64,000 nucleotides of DNA from contig NZ_JFHL01000014.1 of assembly GCF_003664995.1 (NCBI RefSeq), forward strand, positions 17,890-81,889, given 5' to 3'. The notes below the pieces were generated by a model. That model made no database searches. It was not told where the DNA came from and was given only the letters and a program-made list of their open reading frames with translations. Below, in pieces: positions 18,475 through 27,219 of this stretch. A program made the position numbers and the translations under genes. Source of the stretch: Mesotoga sp. BH458_6_3_2_1 (lineage in GTDB: Bacteria > Thermotogota > Thermotogae > Petrotogales > Kosmotogaceae). Every line of letters starts with the position of its first letter. Positions within the stretch are counted from its first letter, which is position 1.

Positions 18475-18932
18475 CAATTACCTAGCTTCTTTCTCAACTT
18501 CTCGAAGGGATTGTAAGTAGCTGGACCACTAACTGGCCTATTAGGGGCGTTCCCTCTTCTATTACCACTTTGCTTAGTTGCTTTACCATTATTAGATCCA
18601 TCTGAATGAGTGAAGGCCTTAGCCGATTCCAGATACTTCAATTCCCTCGACAGGTATCCAAGAAAGCTAGGGATATCTTCACTCGAAAGCTTACCGGTTT
18701 TAGACAACTCTTTGATCTTGTCAATAATTGTGCCAAGATTATCTCCTGAACCATCAGTTCTCATTTTTCTATATTGATTCAGGTCCAGTTTCTTTGCTTC
18801 ATCAAATCCGAATTTCTTTGAGATCTCCAAAAGTATTTTGGCTGACCTGGATAGATCTGCTTTGTTAGCTCTAAAAAGCATATTTGCAGTTTCGGCTGCA
18901 AGTTCAATTAACGATGTACTATCCCTCTTCAA
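18474..18932 (-). CDS. Uncharacterised type III locus protein, possible second small subunit
   Basis: About 152 residues. A helical N-terminal part (LIELAAETANMLFRANKADL, then two more helices to about residue 105) is followed by a Gly/Asn/Ser-rich flexible tail ending NPFEKLRKKLGN. TTG 18932 is chosen: AAGGTG sits about seven bases upstream, and this reduces the overlap with the upstream RAMP gene to 14 nt. Size and helical make-up would suit a Cas11-like small subunit or an accessory factor of the type III complex. I cannot assign a family. It is the last gene before the terminator. Confidence 0.6.
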   Translation of the reverse strand: MKRDSTSLIELAAETANMLFRANKADLSRSAKILLEISKKFGFDEAKKLDLNQYRKMRTDGSGDNLGTIIDKIKELSKTGKLSSEDIPSFLGYLSRELKYLESAKAFTHSDGSNNGKATKQSGNRRGNAPNRPVSGPATYNPFEKLRKKLGN

Positions 18933-19803
18933 GCTGCAACACCTTCTTTGAGTCATCAATGATTTTGTCAAGATTTGCGACTATATCACTATCTCCTGTG
19001 ATACTTTGAAGATAGACATCGGCACATTCATCAACGAGTTTTGTGAGCTCTTCTCCAGAAATTGGAATTTCGCTCACAGCACTTATCTTCAAGAAGTTTT
19101 CTGGTCTTAAGGTCACACTTCCAAAGCCTATGTTCTTGCCTCTTCCTAGCTTTACTGAAAAGCGCTTTCGTGATACTCCCATTGCAACTAACAAGAGACC
19201 GAATTCCTTCCTGGTAAGTCCTTTCACAGTTACTTCGAATTGAAAACTGCTGCCGGGTTCTATCACTTCGTAGTTTGAGGTTTTCTGACCGGTTTCTGAT
19301 AGAGTATGGGAGTAAATTTTGCCCGTATTTGGCAGAGTTGCTTTTCCCTTCCATTGAGAAGGACCGGAAACAACAGTTGTTTTCAAGCTACGTTCGTTAA
19401 CAAGAACGTCGTCGAACTGGACTCTACCGAGTTTTCCAAGTGTTCCAAACATTGAACAGACAATACAAAGTCTATCGCTGCATGAAGCTGTTCCGCTTCC
19501 AGCACATGAATTAGAAAGGAACTCCGCGTACGTACGTATAGCCCCTTTGAGCGACGCCCCAGGAATCAGTACTCTTGTCCCTTCTCTCGACAATACATTA
19601 GTGATTTTTCCCTCTTTCATCAAGAGATCTCCCTGAGTGAAGCAAGTATATGATTTTGTGACCGCTCCAATTCTCAAGATACCATTAAGTCGATCAGAGC
19701 AAAATGAGTCAATGTGAGAAAACTCTTGGGAACTGATGTGAGCACTAAGCTTGGGAATCTTCAGTCTTAAATATCCTTTTGGAGAGTCATTATAATCTGT
19801 CAT
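18919..19803 (-). CDS. Cas7-like RAMP protein of type III complex
   Basis: 294 residues. RAMP signatures include LIPGASLKGAIRTYAEF near residues 78-95 and the C-terminal glycine loop KLGRGKNIGFGSVTL. A cysteine cluster (SCAGS...CSDRLCIVCSMFGT) is typical of the zinc-stabilised thumb or insertion in Csm3/Cmr4-type proteins. It would line the crRNA-target duplex as one of several distinct backbone subunits, as in type III-D. No obvious equivalent of the catalytic Asp-containing loop stands out. Start codon context overlaps the upstream gene by 14 nt. Confidence 0.8.
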   Translation of the reverse strand: MTDYNDSPKGYLRLKIPKLSAHISSQEFSHIDSFCSDRLNGILRIGAVTKSYTCFTQGDLLMKEGKITNVLSREGTRVLIPGASLKGAIRTYAEFLSNSCAGSGTASCSDRLCIVCSMFGTLGKLGRVQFDDVLVNERSLKTTVVSGPSQWKGKATLPNTGKIYSHTLSETGQKTSNYEVIEPGSSFQFEVTVKGLTRKEFGLLLVAMGVSRKRFSVKLGRGKNIGFGSVTLRPENFLKISAVSEIPISGEELTKLVDECADVYLQSITGDSDIVANLDKIIDDSKKVLQLEEG

Positions 19804-20182
19804 CAGGTTCCTCCTCTACTCTGATATACCTCATACCACCAGGCATCGAAAGGTCTCTGACAAACTTTATTACGGGATTAGAAAATGGTATCTTTTTCCT
19901 GATACCGGCATTAAGAAAAACAATCCCTTGATTGCTGTTCTTTTCATCGCTGATGTAGATATCTCCGTAGAACCACACAAAATCTAGATGCTCATTGAAA
20001 GCTCTGAAGTAGAAATTGTAGTCGAAACTATCATGCAGTTTATTGAACAGCTCTACACTTTCATCGGGGGTCATTTTGTCAAGATGAAGAGCCCTGTAGT
20101 CGTTAAAGATCACATAGAACAAGTCTTCTGTGCTTTTTAATCTTTCGAGATACTCAAGTCTATCATTCAACTGTCTCACCAC
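19790..20182 (-). CDS. Small uncharacterised type III-D-associated protein (Csx19-like position)
   Basis: 130 residues with an acidic N-terminal helical half and a C-terminal strand-rich half (YGDIYISDEKNSNQGIVFLN). GTG 20182 overlaps the stop of the preceding RAMP gene by seven bases. Size and placement between Cas7-like genes match the csx19 slot of type III-D loci, but I do not recognise diagnostic motifs, so the name is a suggestion only. Confidence 0.55.
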   Translation of the reverse strand: MVRQLNDRLEYLERLKSTEDLFYVIFNDYRALHLDKMTPDESVELFNKLHDSFDYNFYFRAFNEHLDFVWFYGDIYISDEKNSNQGIVFLNAGIRKKIPFSNPVIKFVRDLSMPGGMRYIRVEEEPDDRL

Positions 20183-21075
20183 GCTCTTGAAAGAGTGGAG
20201 TTGACGTCTGCTTCAAATTTCTCCAAGGCCTCGCCTGAGAACTCAAAGCTGTATGGTGGAAATGTGTCCGAAGAATGGAACACACTCATAGGGTCGTCGA
20301 TGAATCCTCTAGCTGAATCAAATGAGGAGAAGACTATTTTATCCCTCAGTTTTGATAGGCATGATATCTTTTCAATCGTTAGGTGAACATGGCCAAAGCC
20401 TCTTGATTTCTGCCCACCAGCTTTTTGATAACCATGATTAATATGTGCAAAAGTTTTTAACAGCAGAGCGAGCTGCCACTTTTCTGGATTCTTAAGGAAT
20501 ATGCTTCCAAAAAATTGGCCGCCGGAGAGACACTCAATGTCATAAAGTGCTCTATTTGCTACCGAACCTGACTTCCTGTCAATCTTTATTCCATGTCTGA
20601 TATTTAAGTACTTCTCGATGTCGGTAACCGCTTTCATTTTTTCTTCTCGAGTATTCTCCGGCTTGTAAGGAAAGAGGTCATCGAATCTGACGATCGATCC
20701 AACTGCAGTTGAGCCGAACATTTTGCATGAATAACAGGAATTCCGGTATCTTAGCAGACCATCATTCTCTCTTTCAAGAGTACCCCTGTTGATTTCCTTC
20801 TTCCCACAGTCAGCACCCCTTTGATGAGAGAAGCCGCATACTTCCTTTGACAGCGCCTTTAATATGCTTTCTATATGGCTTCTGAAAACTCCCTTCATTG
20901 AACTTCCGGGAACATAAATAGAGTAACCGTAAGGTGTGTTAATCCTTACGAACGGATTGTCAGGAGCTGTCGGATCTGGTGAATCTCCGCCGGCTCGTAT
21001 TACAAACGCTGTTTTTGGCTCGAGTGAATAGTCGATCTTTATATGGCTCCTAAGTTCTCCAAAGAGTGTACTCAT
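20176..21075 (-). CDS. Csm3-like Cas7 RAMP protein
   Basis: 299 residues. YVPGSSMKGVFRSHIESIL near residue 54 is the RAMP G-S-S-x-K-G-x-x-R motif. The Asp-containing loop DSPDPTAPDNPFVRI precedes it, in the position of the RNA-cleaving Asp of Csm3. Cysteine pairs (SCYSCKMFGS) follow, and the C-terminal glycine motif is GGQKSRGFGHV. The likely role is a backbone subunit that cuts target RNA at 6-nt intervals. It overlaps its neighbours by 4 and 7 nt within the operon. Confidence 0.85.
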   Translation of the reverse strand: MSTLFGELRSHIKIDYSLEPKTAFVIRAGGDSPDPTAPDNPFVRINTPYGYSIYVPGSSMKGVFRSHIESILKALSKEVCGFSHQRGADCGKKEINRGTLERENDGLLRYRNSCYSCKMFGSTAVGSIVRFDDLFPYKPENTREEKMKAVTDIEKYLNIRHGIKIDRKSGSVANRALYDIECLSGGQFFGSIFLKNPEKWQLALLLKTFAHINHGYQKAGGQKSRGFGHVHLTIEKISCLSKLRDKIVFSSFDSARGFIDDPMSVFHSSDTFPPYSFEFSGEALEKFEADVNSTLSRAW

Positions 21076-21830
21076 ACTATAACCTCCGCTATATGGTTTC
21101 TAGCAGCGATTCTCATATTTTCGATCTCAGGATCTGAAAGTCTGACTGCGCCGCCTTCTTTCAAAATACTCTCTTTGTCAATCTTGTGTATGTTGAAAGA
21201 CAGCTTCACTCTTCCAAGACCAGCTGACTTTTTTCCGCCAAGTCTGATAAATCCCTCATTCATAAGATCGATGATCATCAATACATATCCAACCTGATAA
21301 TCATCAACGTTCTCGAGCAATATCTCTCCGGCGAAAACCGTTCCAGGATTCACAACTTCAAAATCGTACTTCCTACCACCTGCAGCATTTTCAGTATCTC
21401 TTCTTATCATCACTCCATCTCTGATTGACGTAAAACTCTCGCCTGGCTCACCCTTCCTTATGGCGTCACTTATGTAAATGTGAGAAGAAATCGACTGTGA
21501 ACCGAAGAGGGAACATACTTCGCAACTCTGTTCAATATCTTTGTACAATTTCTCGTTTGAGGAATCTTTTGAGCTATAACTGCACGTTGAATTTGTGCTG
21601 TCACAAACATAGAGACCTCTCATTCGTAGTATCGCTTCCAAGTTTGACCTAAAGACCCCTTTAAGAGATGCTCCGGGAATCACTGCATTTCCATCGGGCA
21701 TTCGCATTATTGCGTTATCTGAATCGAGGGGTGAGATTGATTGATTACCAACTCCAATATGAAGAGGAGTGATGAGCTCTATTTCTATGTCTAGAGTATA
21801 TCGATTGATAAAAGTATCAAAGAATCTCAT
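21072..21830 (-). CDS. Csm3-like Cas7 RAMP protein
   Basis: 252 residues. ITPLHIGVGNQSISPLDSDN holds a candidate catalytic Asp. VIPGASLKGVFRSNLEAIL is the RAMP motif, CEVCSLFGSQ the cysteine knuckle and RLGGKKSAGLGRVKL the C-terminal glycine loop. This is the most canonical Csm3/Cmr4-like subunit in the locus. It overlaps the small-subunit gene by 4 nt. Confidence 0.9.
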   Translation of the reverse strand: MRFFDTFINRYTLDIEIELITPLHIGVGNQSISPLDSDNAIMRMPDGNAVIPGASLKGVFRSNLEAILRMRGLYVCDSTNSTCSYSSKDSSNEKLYKDIEQSCEVCSLFGSQSISSHIYISDAIRKGEPGESFTSIRDGVMIRRDTENAAGGRKYDFEVVNPGTVFAGEILLENVDDYQVGYVLMIIDLMNEGFIRLGGKKSAGLGRVKLSFNIHKIDKESILKEGGAVRLSDPEIENMRIAARNHIAEVIV

Positions 21831-22150
21831 CTTCTCCCTCCCCTTTCAGCGGCAACAAACTTCGCAAACCTTGCCATGTAACCGAAGTAATATGAAATGG
21901 CTTCGAGAGTTTCTTCTTTAGCAAACTCCTTTATCTTTTCTACCTCTTTCATGAGTCCTTTTCTGAAAGGAAAAGTGTCCCTTCCAATCTGGTACTTCAG
22001 GTAGTTTTCAAATTCCTCGACGCAAGATGACTGCTTTGCGATTTCGCAAAACTTACGAAGCTGCGTATCAGTATCAGTTCTGGACCCACCGCTCTGATAA
22101 TATTCCTCTGCCATAGTAACCAGCTTTCTCTTTTGATCAGCACTGATCAT
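21827..22150 (-). CDS. Type III small subunit (Cas11, Csm2/Cmr5-like)
   Basis: 107 residues, all helical and basic at the C-terminus (YFGYMARFAKFVAAERGGRR). It sits between the Csx10-like and Cas7 genes in the usual position of csm2/cmr5. The motif LRKFCEIAKQSSCVEEFENY resembles the core helices of Csm2. It would form the inner filament that contacts target RNA. The ribosome site GGAGGAATAG precedes ATG 22150. Confidence 0.75.
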   Translation of the reverse strand: MISADQKRKLVTMAEEYYQSGGSRTDTDTQLRKFCEIAKQSSCVEEFENYLKYQIGRDTFPFRKGLMKEVEKIKEFAKEETLEAISYYFGYMARFAKFVAAERGGRR

Positions 22151-22163
22151 ATCTATTCCTCCT

Positions 22164-23720
22164 TCACTTATAGATAACGAACTGACCGTATCCAGACCCG
22201 GTGAACTTTCCCAAACCTTTTATATATAGCTTCTCAACAGTCTCAACGGATTCTTCAACTGACAAATCGGTGTCGTAGATAAGAACCGTTCCTGCAGAAA
22301 CGACATTTTGGAAAGGTTTAAGATTGTTGGAGGCTGAAGACCATCCCGAGGTATGAGAAGTCTTCAATAGGCTCAATGTGAGTTTGAACTCATTACCAAG
22401 CAGCATCTCTATATTCTCGCCTTTCCGAAGTATGAGATCCGAGGTTAGCAGAATCGGAACATACGTACGATCTTTTCCCGAAACAGCTATCTGAATACTG
22501 TCATTGAAACTTCTTATTTCTGCTGACAAATCGATAGTATATTTTTTGATTTCTACAACTCTTACAAGTCCAAATCCTCTGGTCTTTGAATTGCCAATGT
22601 ATAGCCAATCTTCATTAAGCACACTCAGAAGAGATTCCGACTCGGATCTGAAGAGTCCCGACATTTTATTATGGAAATACGTATTGTAAGTTCTCAGGGA
22701 TCCGTCCTTTGCACTTCGTAACTTACTGTCAAGCGACACCTGAGTTGACGTATCACCTTTTCCTGAATCAAAAACACCGGTTCCTAGGACATACCATTTT
22801 CCGGCCCGGTCAAGTCTCTTACCGTTTCTAGCGTTTTTTACCGACAATTTCTTGCCTCTACTATTCTCAATGCTGGATATTAGTATAGTCCTCAGTTGAT
22901 CGAATATTTCGTCAGAGTCTTCAGAATACTTCGCCCTAAGAATCGAGTCCGGGGAGGGATATGCAATAGCATCGTCTATCATTGGATAAAGGTTGGGAAA
23001 CTTCACCCTTTCTAGTAGAAATATTTCTTTAAAATCCTTGGTGTCTTTCGACAATCGTGCCGCATATGCTCCTCTAAGTGTAGATCCCGGGATGTATTTG
23101 GCAGAGTTGTACAGGTAAGACTTAGTTCTTTCCGAGGTGACCAGAAAAGGCTCCATTGGTTCGCATATTATCTGTGCTACTCTTGCTTGGGGAATATTCT
23201 TTATGCTGCTTTTCTCCACTTTGCCAGTTAGTCTGATGTCTATGAAACCGTAGCCGGCCGACTTCTTTGAACCGAGTTTCTTTGTGAGAGAGAGTAAGAG
23301 TAAAAGAATCCTCTCCTCGCTAGAAGTCAAGGGTGAAACGGTAAATACTTTTCCCTGGAACTTCACTCCAGTATTCACAGCACGTACCTTAAACAGCTTC
23401 TTTTGGCTCACTGTCCTTGTCTTCCTATCCATAGAAATATGGGTGCGCTCAATAAAAAGGTTTGAATCACCTGGAGTCTTAACCGATAATTCAGTGAAGA
23501 TGAGCTTTCCCTGATTTTCAGAATCACCAAAAAGAGAATTGACTTCATTTACGTATTCGCTTAGCATAGGCGAGACTTCTCTCAATGCTCCCTTAATGGC
23601 TGAACCTGGTATTATTGGAAGGTTTTTCTTCATTGCAATGTCCTTTGACCAGACATCGCTTCCCGAATTTGAGCCAATAAGAAGAGGCGATTTGGTCTCG
23701 ACTTCGATGTTGTATATCAC
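22164..23720 (-). CDS. Tandem RAMP fusion, Cas7-Csx10-like (type III-D)
   Basis: 518 residues with two RAMP modules. The first has IPGSAIKGALREVSPML near residue 36 and GSKKSAGYGFIDI near 150. The second has IPGSTLRGAYAARL near 212 and IGNSKTRGFGLVRVVEI near 380. A third glycine loop, GSGYGQFVIY, lies at the extreme C-terminus. The second module resembles Csx10, the Cas5-group subunit that defines type III-D. The fusion would cap the crRNA 5' handle and supply one backbone position in a single chain. It overlaps cas10 by 4 nt. Confidence 0.8.
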   Translation of the reverse strand: MIYNIEVETKSPLLIGSNSGSDVWSKDIAMKKNLPIIPGSAIKGALREVSPMLSEYVNEVNSLFGDSENQGKLIFTELSVKTPGDSNLFIERTHISMDRKTRTVSQKKLFKVRAVNTGVKFQGKVFTVSPLTSSEERILLLLLSLTKKLGSKKSAGYGFIDIRLTGKVEKSSIKNIPQARVAQIICEPMEPFLVTSERTKSYLYNSAKYIPGSTLRGAYAARLSKDTKDFKEIFLLERVKFPNLYPMIDDAIAYPSPDSILRAKYSEDSDEIFDQLRTILISSIENSRGKKLSVKNARNGKRLDRAGKWYVLGTGVFDSGKGDTSTQVSLDSKLRSAKDGSLRTYNTYFHNKMSGLFRSESESLLSVLNEDWLYIGNSKTRGFGLVRVVEIKKYTIDLSAEIRSFNDSIQIAVSGKDRTYVPILLTSDLILRKGENIEMLLGNEFKLTLSLLKTSHTSGWSSASNNLKPFQNVVSAGTVLIYDTDLSVEESVETVEKLYIKGLGKFTGSGYGQFVIYK

Positions 23721-25291
23721 GCTCTCACCCCATTCTGTAATGACATCGCTTTACTGAGTTCCATTAAAGTCAACACTTTACTTTCAATCTCTTCTTCTGA
23801 AGTGTCACCTATTAGGAAATACTTGTTTATCATTTCTACGATATTCATTCCTAAGTCGTGAGATTTTTCTCCATGAGCGTAGAAATATCTCATGTTCAGT
23901 TTCGCAACCAAAGGATCATCTGCCATGCACGAAATTATCTTCTGAAGGAGGTTTGAAAACTTCTTGGGATCATCTATTCTTATGATTCGAAGAATCTCCT
24001 CAAACTCACTCATCGGCAATCCTTTTCCCAAAGTCTCCTTTACCCTGTGACTAACACCAGGAGCTGTGAAAAAATGCTCCTGGATAGGGTTGAGAGAATT
24101 TTGAAGCAGCATTCTGAATGCAACATAATTCCCCGGATTAGAGTAGTTAGCTTTGTACGCAGCTTTCTTGGCTGATTTTAACAATTCCTCAACTACTTCA
24201 AAAATGAATCTCACCGGAAGCTTCTTTGGAACTAGTGCCATTCCACAACAGAAACCTATTCCAAGCGCTTTGAAACCATTGTTGATACTCTCGGTAAGTG
24301 TTTTATATACTGCGAATAACTTTGCTGCAGGTACGAAGAGAAGTAAATCGTCTCCTCCGATTATTGGAGTCGAATAAGTGCCTTCTAACTTGTTTTCTAC
24401 AATTGCTTTTTTCAGCGATTCTGAAACGCATCGTTCAATTGCCTGGCTCTTCTCTCTATAATCTCTTTCGTCACGGATCTTCGAGTACAGATTTCCCAAG
24501 TTATTGCCATCGATATAAATGACGCCGAACAGGTTATTTTGCGATTCAGGATCCTCAGTCACATCGATATCGTTTATAGAAAGTGCCATCTTCCTGTTCT
24601 TGATCAATTCATTAGCAAGGTCTCTCTTTTCTTTGCATACCGGGCAAATATAATGGACCTCATCGTAAGATTCAATTTTTATCTGTGCGGCTTCTCTTGA
24701 ACAGAACTCACATCTTTGTATTTCTTCTGTTAGAAGGAAACTACTGAATATCTCTTCGTTTCTTCTCTCTCTAAGTTTTGTAGATAGCCACTCGAAAAGA
24801 TCAGAGAATTCTCCTGTACCCGTTAAGTCCTTAAGATCTTCTATCGGTGTTCCATTCCCGCGTTTCTTAAGACCATATATTAACTCATAAGGCTCAAGAT
24901 TGACTCGCGACACAATCAACTTAGCTCCGGGGACATTCTTTGAGAAACTCTCGTTCAGCCAATCGGTAATGATTTTGCTATCCTCTACACTGCATATAAG
25001 TAACCCAGTTCCACCTGCGGCAATAACTACATGCGAACCCAATTTCTCGAGTTCCTCTGTTGCAAGACTATCGAATCTGCTCAAAGCATTGCTTGCACCA
25101 AACATCCCTCTGAAATCCGATGTAGAGAAGATGTACCTTTTTATTGAGGGAACATCGTACGAAAGAACACAGATTTTGGGAAGCGATTCATCTCTGTTAT
25201 CCAGCCTCCTCCTAAGTTCTTCGTCCGTAGATCCTGTGCATTTTGCGAGTATTCTAATCACCGCTTCTTTGTCAAACAAACTCAAATTCAT
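23717..25291 (-). CDS. cas10: Cas10 (HD-less, with intact GGDD cyclase motif)
   Basis: 524 residues. The palm/cyclase domain has IIGGDDLLLFVP at 310-321, implying synthesis of cyclic oligoadenylates on target RNA binding. Zinc-binding cysteines CEFC (194-197) and CPVC (216-219) follow an N-terminal inactive palm (FSTSDFRGMFGASNAL). The N-terminal HD nuclease domain of most Cas10 proteins is absent and the chain is correspondingly short. Signalling through the CARF effectors, rather than DNA cutting by Cas10, should therefore be the main output. ATG 25291 has GGAGGG upstream. Confidence 0.95.
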   Translation of the reverse strand: MNLSLFDKEAVIRILAKCTGSTDEELRRRLDNRDESLPKICVLSYDVPSIKRYIFSTSDFRGMFGASNALSRFDSLATEELEKLGSHVVIAAGGTGLLICSVEDSKIITDWLNESFSKNVPGAKLIVSRVNLEPYELIYGLKKRGNGTPIEDLKDLTGTGEFSDLFEWLSTKLRERRNEEIFSSFLLTEEIQRCEFCSREAAQIKIESYDEVHYICPVCKEKRDLANELIKNRKMALSINDIDVTEDPESQNNLFGVIYIDGNNLGNLYSKIRDERDYREKSQAIERCVSESLKKAIVENKLEGTYSTPIIGGDDLLLFVPAAKLFAVYKTLTESINNGFKALGIGFCCGMALVPKKLPVRFIFEVVEELLKSAKKAAYKANYSNPGNYVAFRMLLQNSLNPIQEHFFTAPGVSHRVKETLGKGLPMSEFEEILRIIRIDDPKKFSNLLQKIISCMADDPLVAKLNMRYFYAHGEKSHDLGMNIVEMINKYFLIGDTSEEEIESKVLTLMELSKAMSLQNGVRA

Positions 25292-25314
25292 ATCCCTCCA
25301 ATCTAAGAGAGTCT

Positions 25315-26445
25315 TCAGAGCAAATATCTGTTGATAACTTCAACCGCTTTTTCTAGTTCATATGGATTTCTAGCTGTCGTTCGGATTTCCATGTACAGTG
25401 TTCCGCCTCTAGTACTGTATCTTGCCTTAATGATTTCCCCGAACTGCTTGCAGACGAATTCATTTCTGTCAAATTTTTGGCTTGAGCCCCTCACCAATAC
25501 TTCTTCGATGAATGGAATGGATACCAGCTTGTCTATGAATGATTGATTGTCCGAAATCATCTTGTTTGAATGGGCTTCTTTGGAGCTTTTCTTTAGTCTG
25601 TTCTCTATCGGTACAGAGCTATCCTTAAGACTCGCTTCAACATCCAGCTTTCCAAGACTCAATCTGCAGGCTTGGACAAAAACCTCGCCCATCGGACTCA
25701 GTGAAAGCATATGACCTACTGAATCCTGTTCGCGGTCTATGAGAAGCTTAATTTCTGCGGGAAGCGAACTGAAGTTGATCCTGTAATCGTACTCTCTTTC
25801 CAGATCTTTTTCGTTTATTACGGAATTCATTTCCAGAGTGTCGAGAAGGCCTTTGTTCTCGAGCCAAAGCTCAACATCAAGAGACAGAGGCATTGGTGGC
25901 AGCTTTATAACGCCATCAAATGTCTCGAAGCGGTAATAAACTGGGATCTTAACCCCCATCCCGAAAGCTAGAGAAAGCGCGATCTGAGCCTTGTATCCTC
26001 CTGTAGCGTTGATAAGTAGATTATCCATGTGATGTTTGTAAATCTCGGCAATTTTCTTAACTAGATTACGCAAGCCTTTGTTCTGGAAATCGTCTGGTCT
26101 TGAGTCATCAAGATCGGATATTGGATTCACGGAGACATTTTCGAAGCTCATATCTTTCGAGTGATCAAAGAATGATTTGAGAGCGTCACCGATCTTCTTG
26201 CCTTCTTCGGTATCCGAGGTCAAGAAGTATAGGTAGTCTCTCGAAGACAAGACAGACTGAGAAAGAATTGACGCAAGAGAGTTAATCTCAGCTCCAAAGT
26301 CGCGATTCCCGATCGGATCTTTCAAGTGAAGCAGACGATCAGCAATTTCAATCGAAGCCATGGAGCACAGTTTTCTCAAGCTTGCTCCAACTGTGCAGAT
26401 AATCGTGTTTATGACGGTTTCCCCCTGTCTTCCCTCAAAGTGCAA
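25315..26445 (-). CDS. CARF-domain protein with winged helix and unassigned C-terminal domain
   Basis: Up to 376 residues. The CARF domain begins INTIICTVGASLRK and carries the ligand loop LLINATGGYKAQIALSLAFG near 140-158, as in the APE2256/TIGR02619 family. A winged-helix-like linker (LSLSPMGEVFVQACRL) follows. The last ~85 residues (IPFIEEVLVRG...KARYSTRGGTLYMEIRTTARNPYELEKAV) parallel the RelE-like tail of the 7726-8775 protein in length and basic pattern, but with weak similarity. No HEPN R-x4-H motif is evident. It lies directly upstream of cas10, so it is probably a cyclic-oligoadenylate sensor. The start is uncertain: TTG 26445 has a poor ribosome site, while AGGGGG sits before a GTC codon about 30 bases downstream. 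Confidence 0.75.
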   Translation of the reverse strand: MHFEGRQGETVINTIICTVGASLRKLCSMASIEIADRLLHLKDPIGNRDFGAEINSLASILSQSVLSSRDYLYFLTSDTEEGKKIGDALKSFFDHSKDMSFENVSVNPISDLDDSRPDDFQNKGLRNLVKKIAEIYKHHMDNLLINATGGYKAQIALSLAFGMGVKIPVYYRFETFDGVIKLPPMPLSLDVELWLENKGLLDTLEMNSVINEKDLEREYDYRINFSSLPAEIKLLIDREQDSVGHMLSLSPMGEVFVQACRLSLGKLDVEASLKDSSVPIENRLKKSSKEAHSNKMISDNQSFIDKLVSIPFIEEVLVRGSSQKFDRNEFVCKQFGEIIKARYSTRGGTLYMEIRTTARNPYELEKAVEVINRYLL

Positions 26446-26542
26446 TCCCCTAGAAAAACTGAAGTCAGAATGGAAATTGAATTGATTATGAACGAATTAT
26501 ATCAGTTACTTTGTGGATATCCAAAGGCCATACTAGCTATTC

Positions 26543-26806
26543 TCATAGAATTTGCGTTTCTTTGGCCTTGTCAAGGCCAATAATTTCCTTCTTGTAATCA
26601 TTTGACAGGCTCGAGCTGAATATTATAACTGAGTCCTCTTGCGTGTTCATGAGTCTTTTCAGTCCAGACTTCACTTTCTTAAGCTCTGCGTAAGTCAACT
26701 CTCCCTCAAAGACGGAATTCTGGATCCAGTTCAGGTAACGGCGGAGATACTTCAGCACCTTTGCTACTCTCTTCTCGTTCACATCATACACAAGTATTAT
26801 CCACAT
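26543..26806 (-). CDS. cas2: Cas2 adaptation endonuclease-fold protein
   Basis: 87 residues. It begins MWIILVYDVNEKRVAKVLKY, the Cas2 ferredoxin-fold strand with the conserved Asp. RYLNWIQNSVFEGELT follows, and VIIFSSSL replaces the final strands. It is the only cas2 in the window, yet cas1 is 8 kb away on the far side of the large array. It sits in the type III transcription unit just below a copy of the GTGTGATTAT motif. Confidence 0.95.
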   Translation of the reverse strand: MWIILVYDVNEKRVAKVLKYLRRYLNWIQNSVFEGELTYAELKKVKSGLKRLMNTQEDSVIIFSSSLSNDYKKEIIGLDKAKETQIL

Positions 26807-26934
26807 TTAGCCCCCATGAGTAATAGATCCTGGTAGAAAGACCTCCATTCAATTCGGACTATTTTGAGTAAGAAGTGAAGTAGGTATTGTCCCTTCCATG
26901 AGTTGAGAACTATCATAGGATTGTCCAGGAGCAT
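26797..26934 (-). CDS. Possible small protein overlapping the cas2 start
   Basis: A 45-residue frame from ATG 26934 ends inside the first codons of cas2 (10-nt overlap). The content is protein-like (MIVLNSWKGQYLLHFLLKIV, EWRSFYQDLL) rather than repetitive, and it fills the gap between the 63-residue gene and cas2. No ribosome site is evident and no family is recognised. It may be the tail of a decayed gene. Confidence 0.3.
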   Translation of the reverse strand: MLLDNPMIVLNSWKGQYLLHFLLKIVRIEWRSFYQDLLLMGAKCG

Positions 26935-26969
26935 ATGTTTAAAGCCATATTCTTGCAATACTGAACTTT

Positions 26970-27161
26970 TTACATACTAAAAATCTTGTCCGTGATCTTC
27001 TTCGCGATTACTGTGTTTCCGTTATCCATCTCTCTGCTCGTTGTTGCGGTAGCTTTGACTGTTAGAAATACCGCACATGCACCTGCTACAATGACAGCAC
27101 AGGTATGTACTGCAGAGCGGATATTTTTGCACTTCTCTTCAAATGAGAGTTTGACCGACAT
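26970..27161 (-). CDS. Small single-span membrane protein heading the type III operon
   Basis: 63 residues: a charged start (MSVKLSFEEKCKNIRSAV), one hydrophobic span (CAVIVAGACAVFLTVKA), then a polar tail. GGTGGTGAAAGT precedes ATG 27161. The motif copy M2 ends 36 bp upstream. No family is recognised. Its position resembles the other small genes (57 and 49 residues) that also directly follow copies of the motif. Confidence 0.6.
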   Translation of the reverse strand: MSVKLSFEEKCKNIRSAVHTCAVIVAGACAVFLTVKATATTSREMDNGNTVIAKKITDKIFSM

Positions 27162-27196
27162 ACTTTCACCACCTTTCTCCTATAAGTTGACTATTC

Positions 27197-27219
27197 CAAG
27201 TTTCATAATCACACTTTTT
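27197..27219 (-). promoter_or_regulatory. Defence-regulon motif copy M2 (head of type III locus)
   Basis: Minus strand: five A, GTGTGATTAT, GAAAC, then TTGGA, with TTG at bases 16-18 from the first G. It lies 36 bp before the 63-residue gene that heads the uninterrupted minus-strand run through cas2, cas10 and the RAMPs. Confidence 0.75.
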
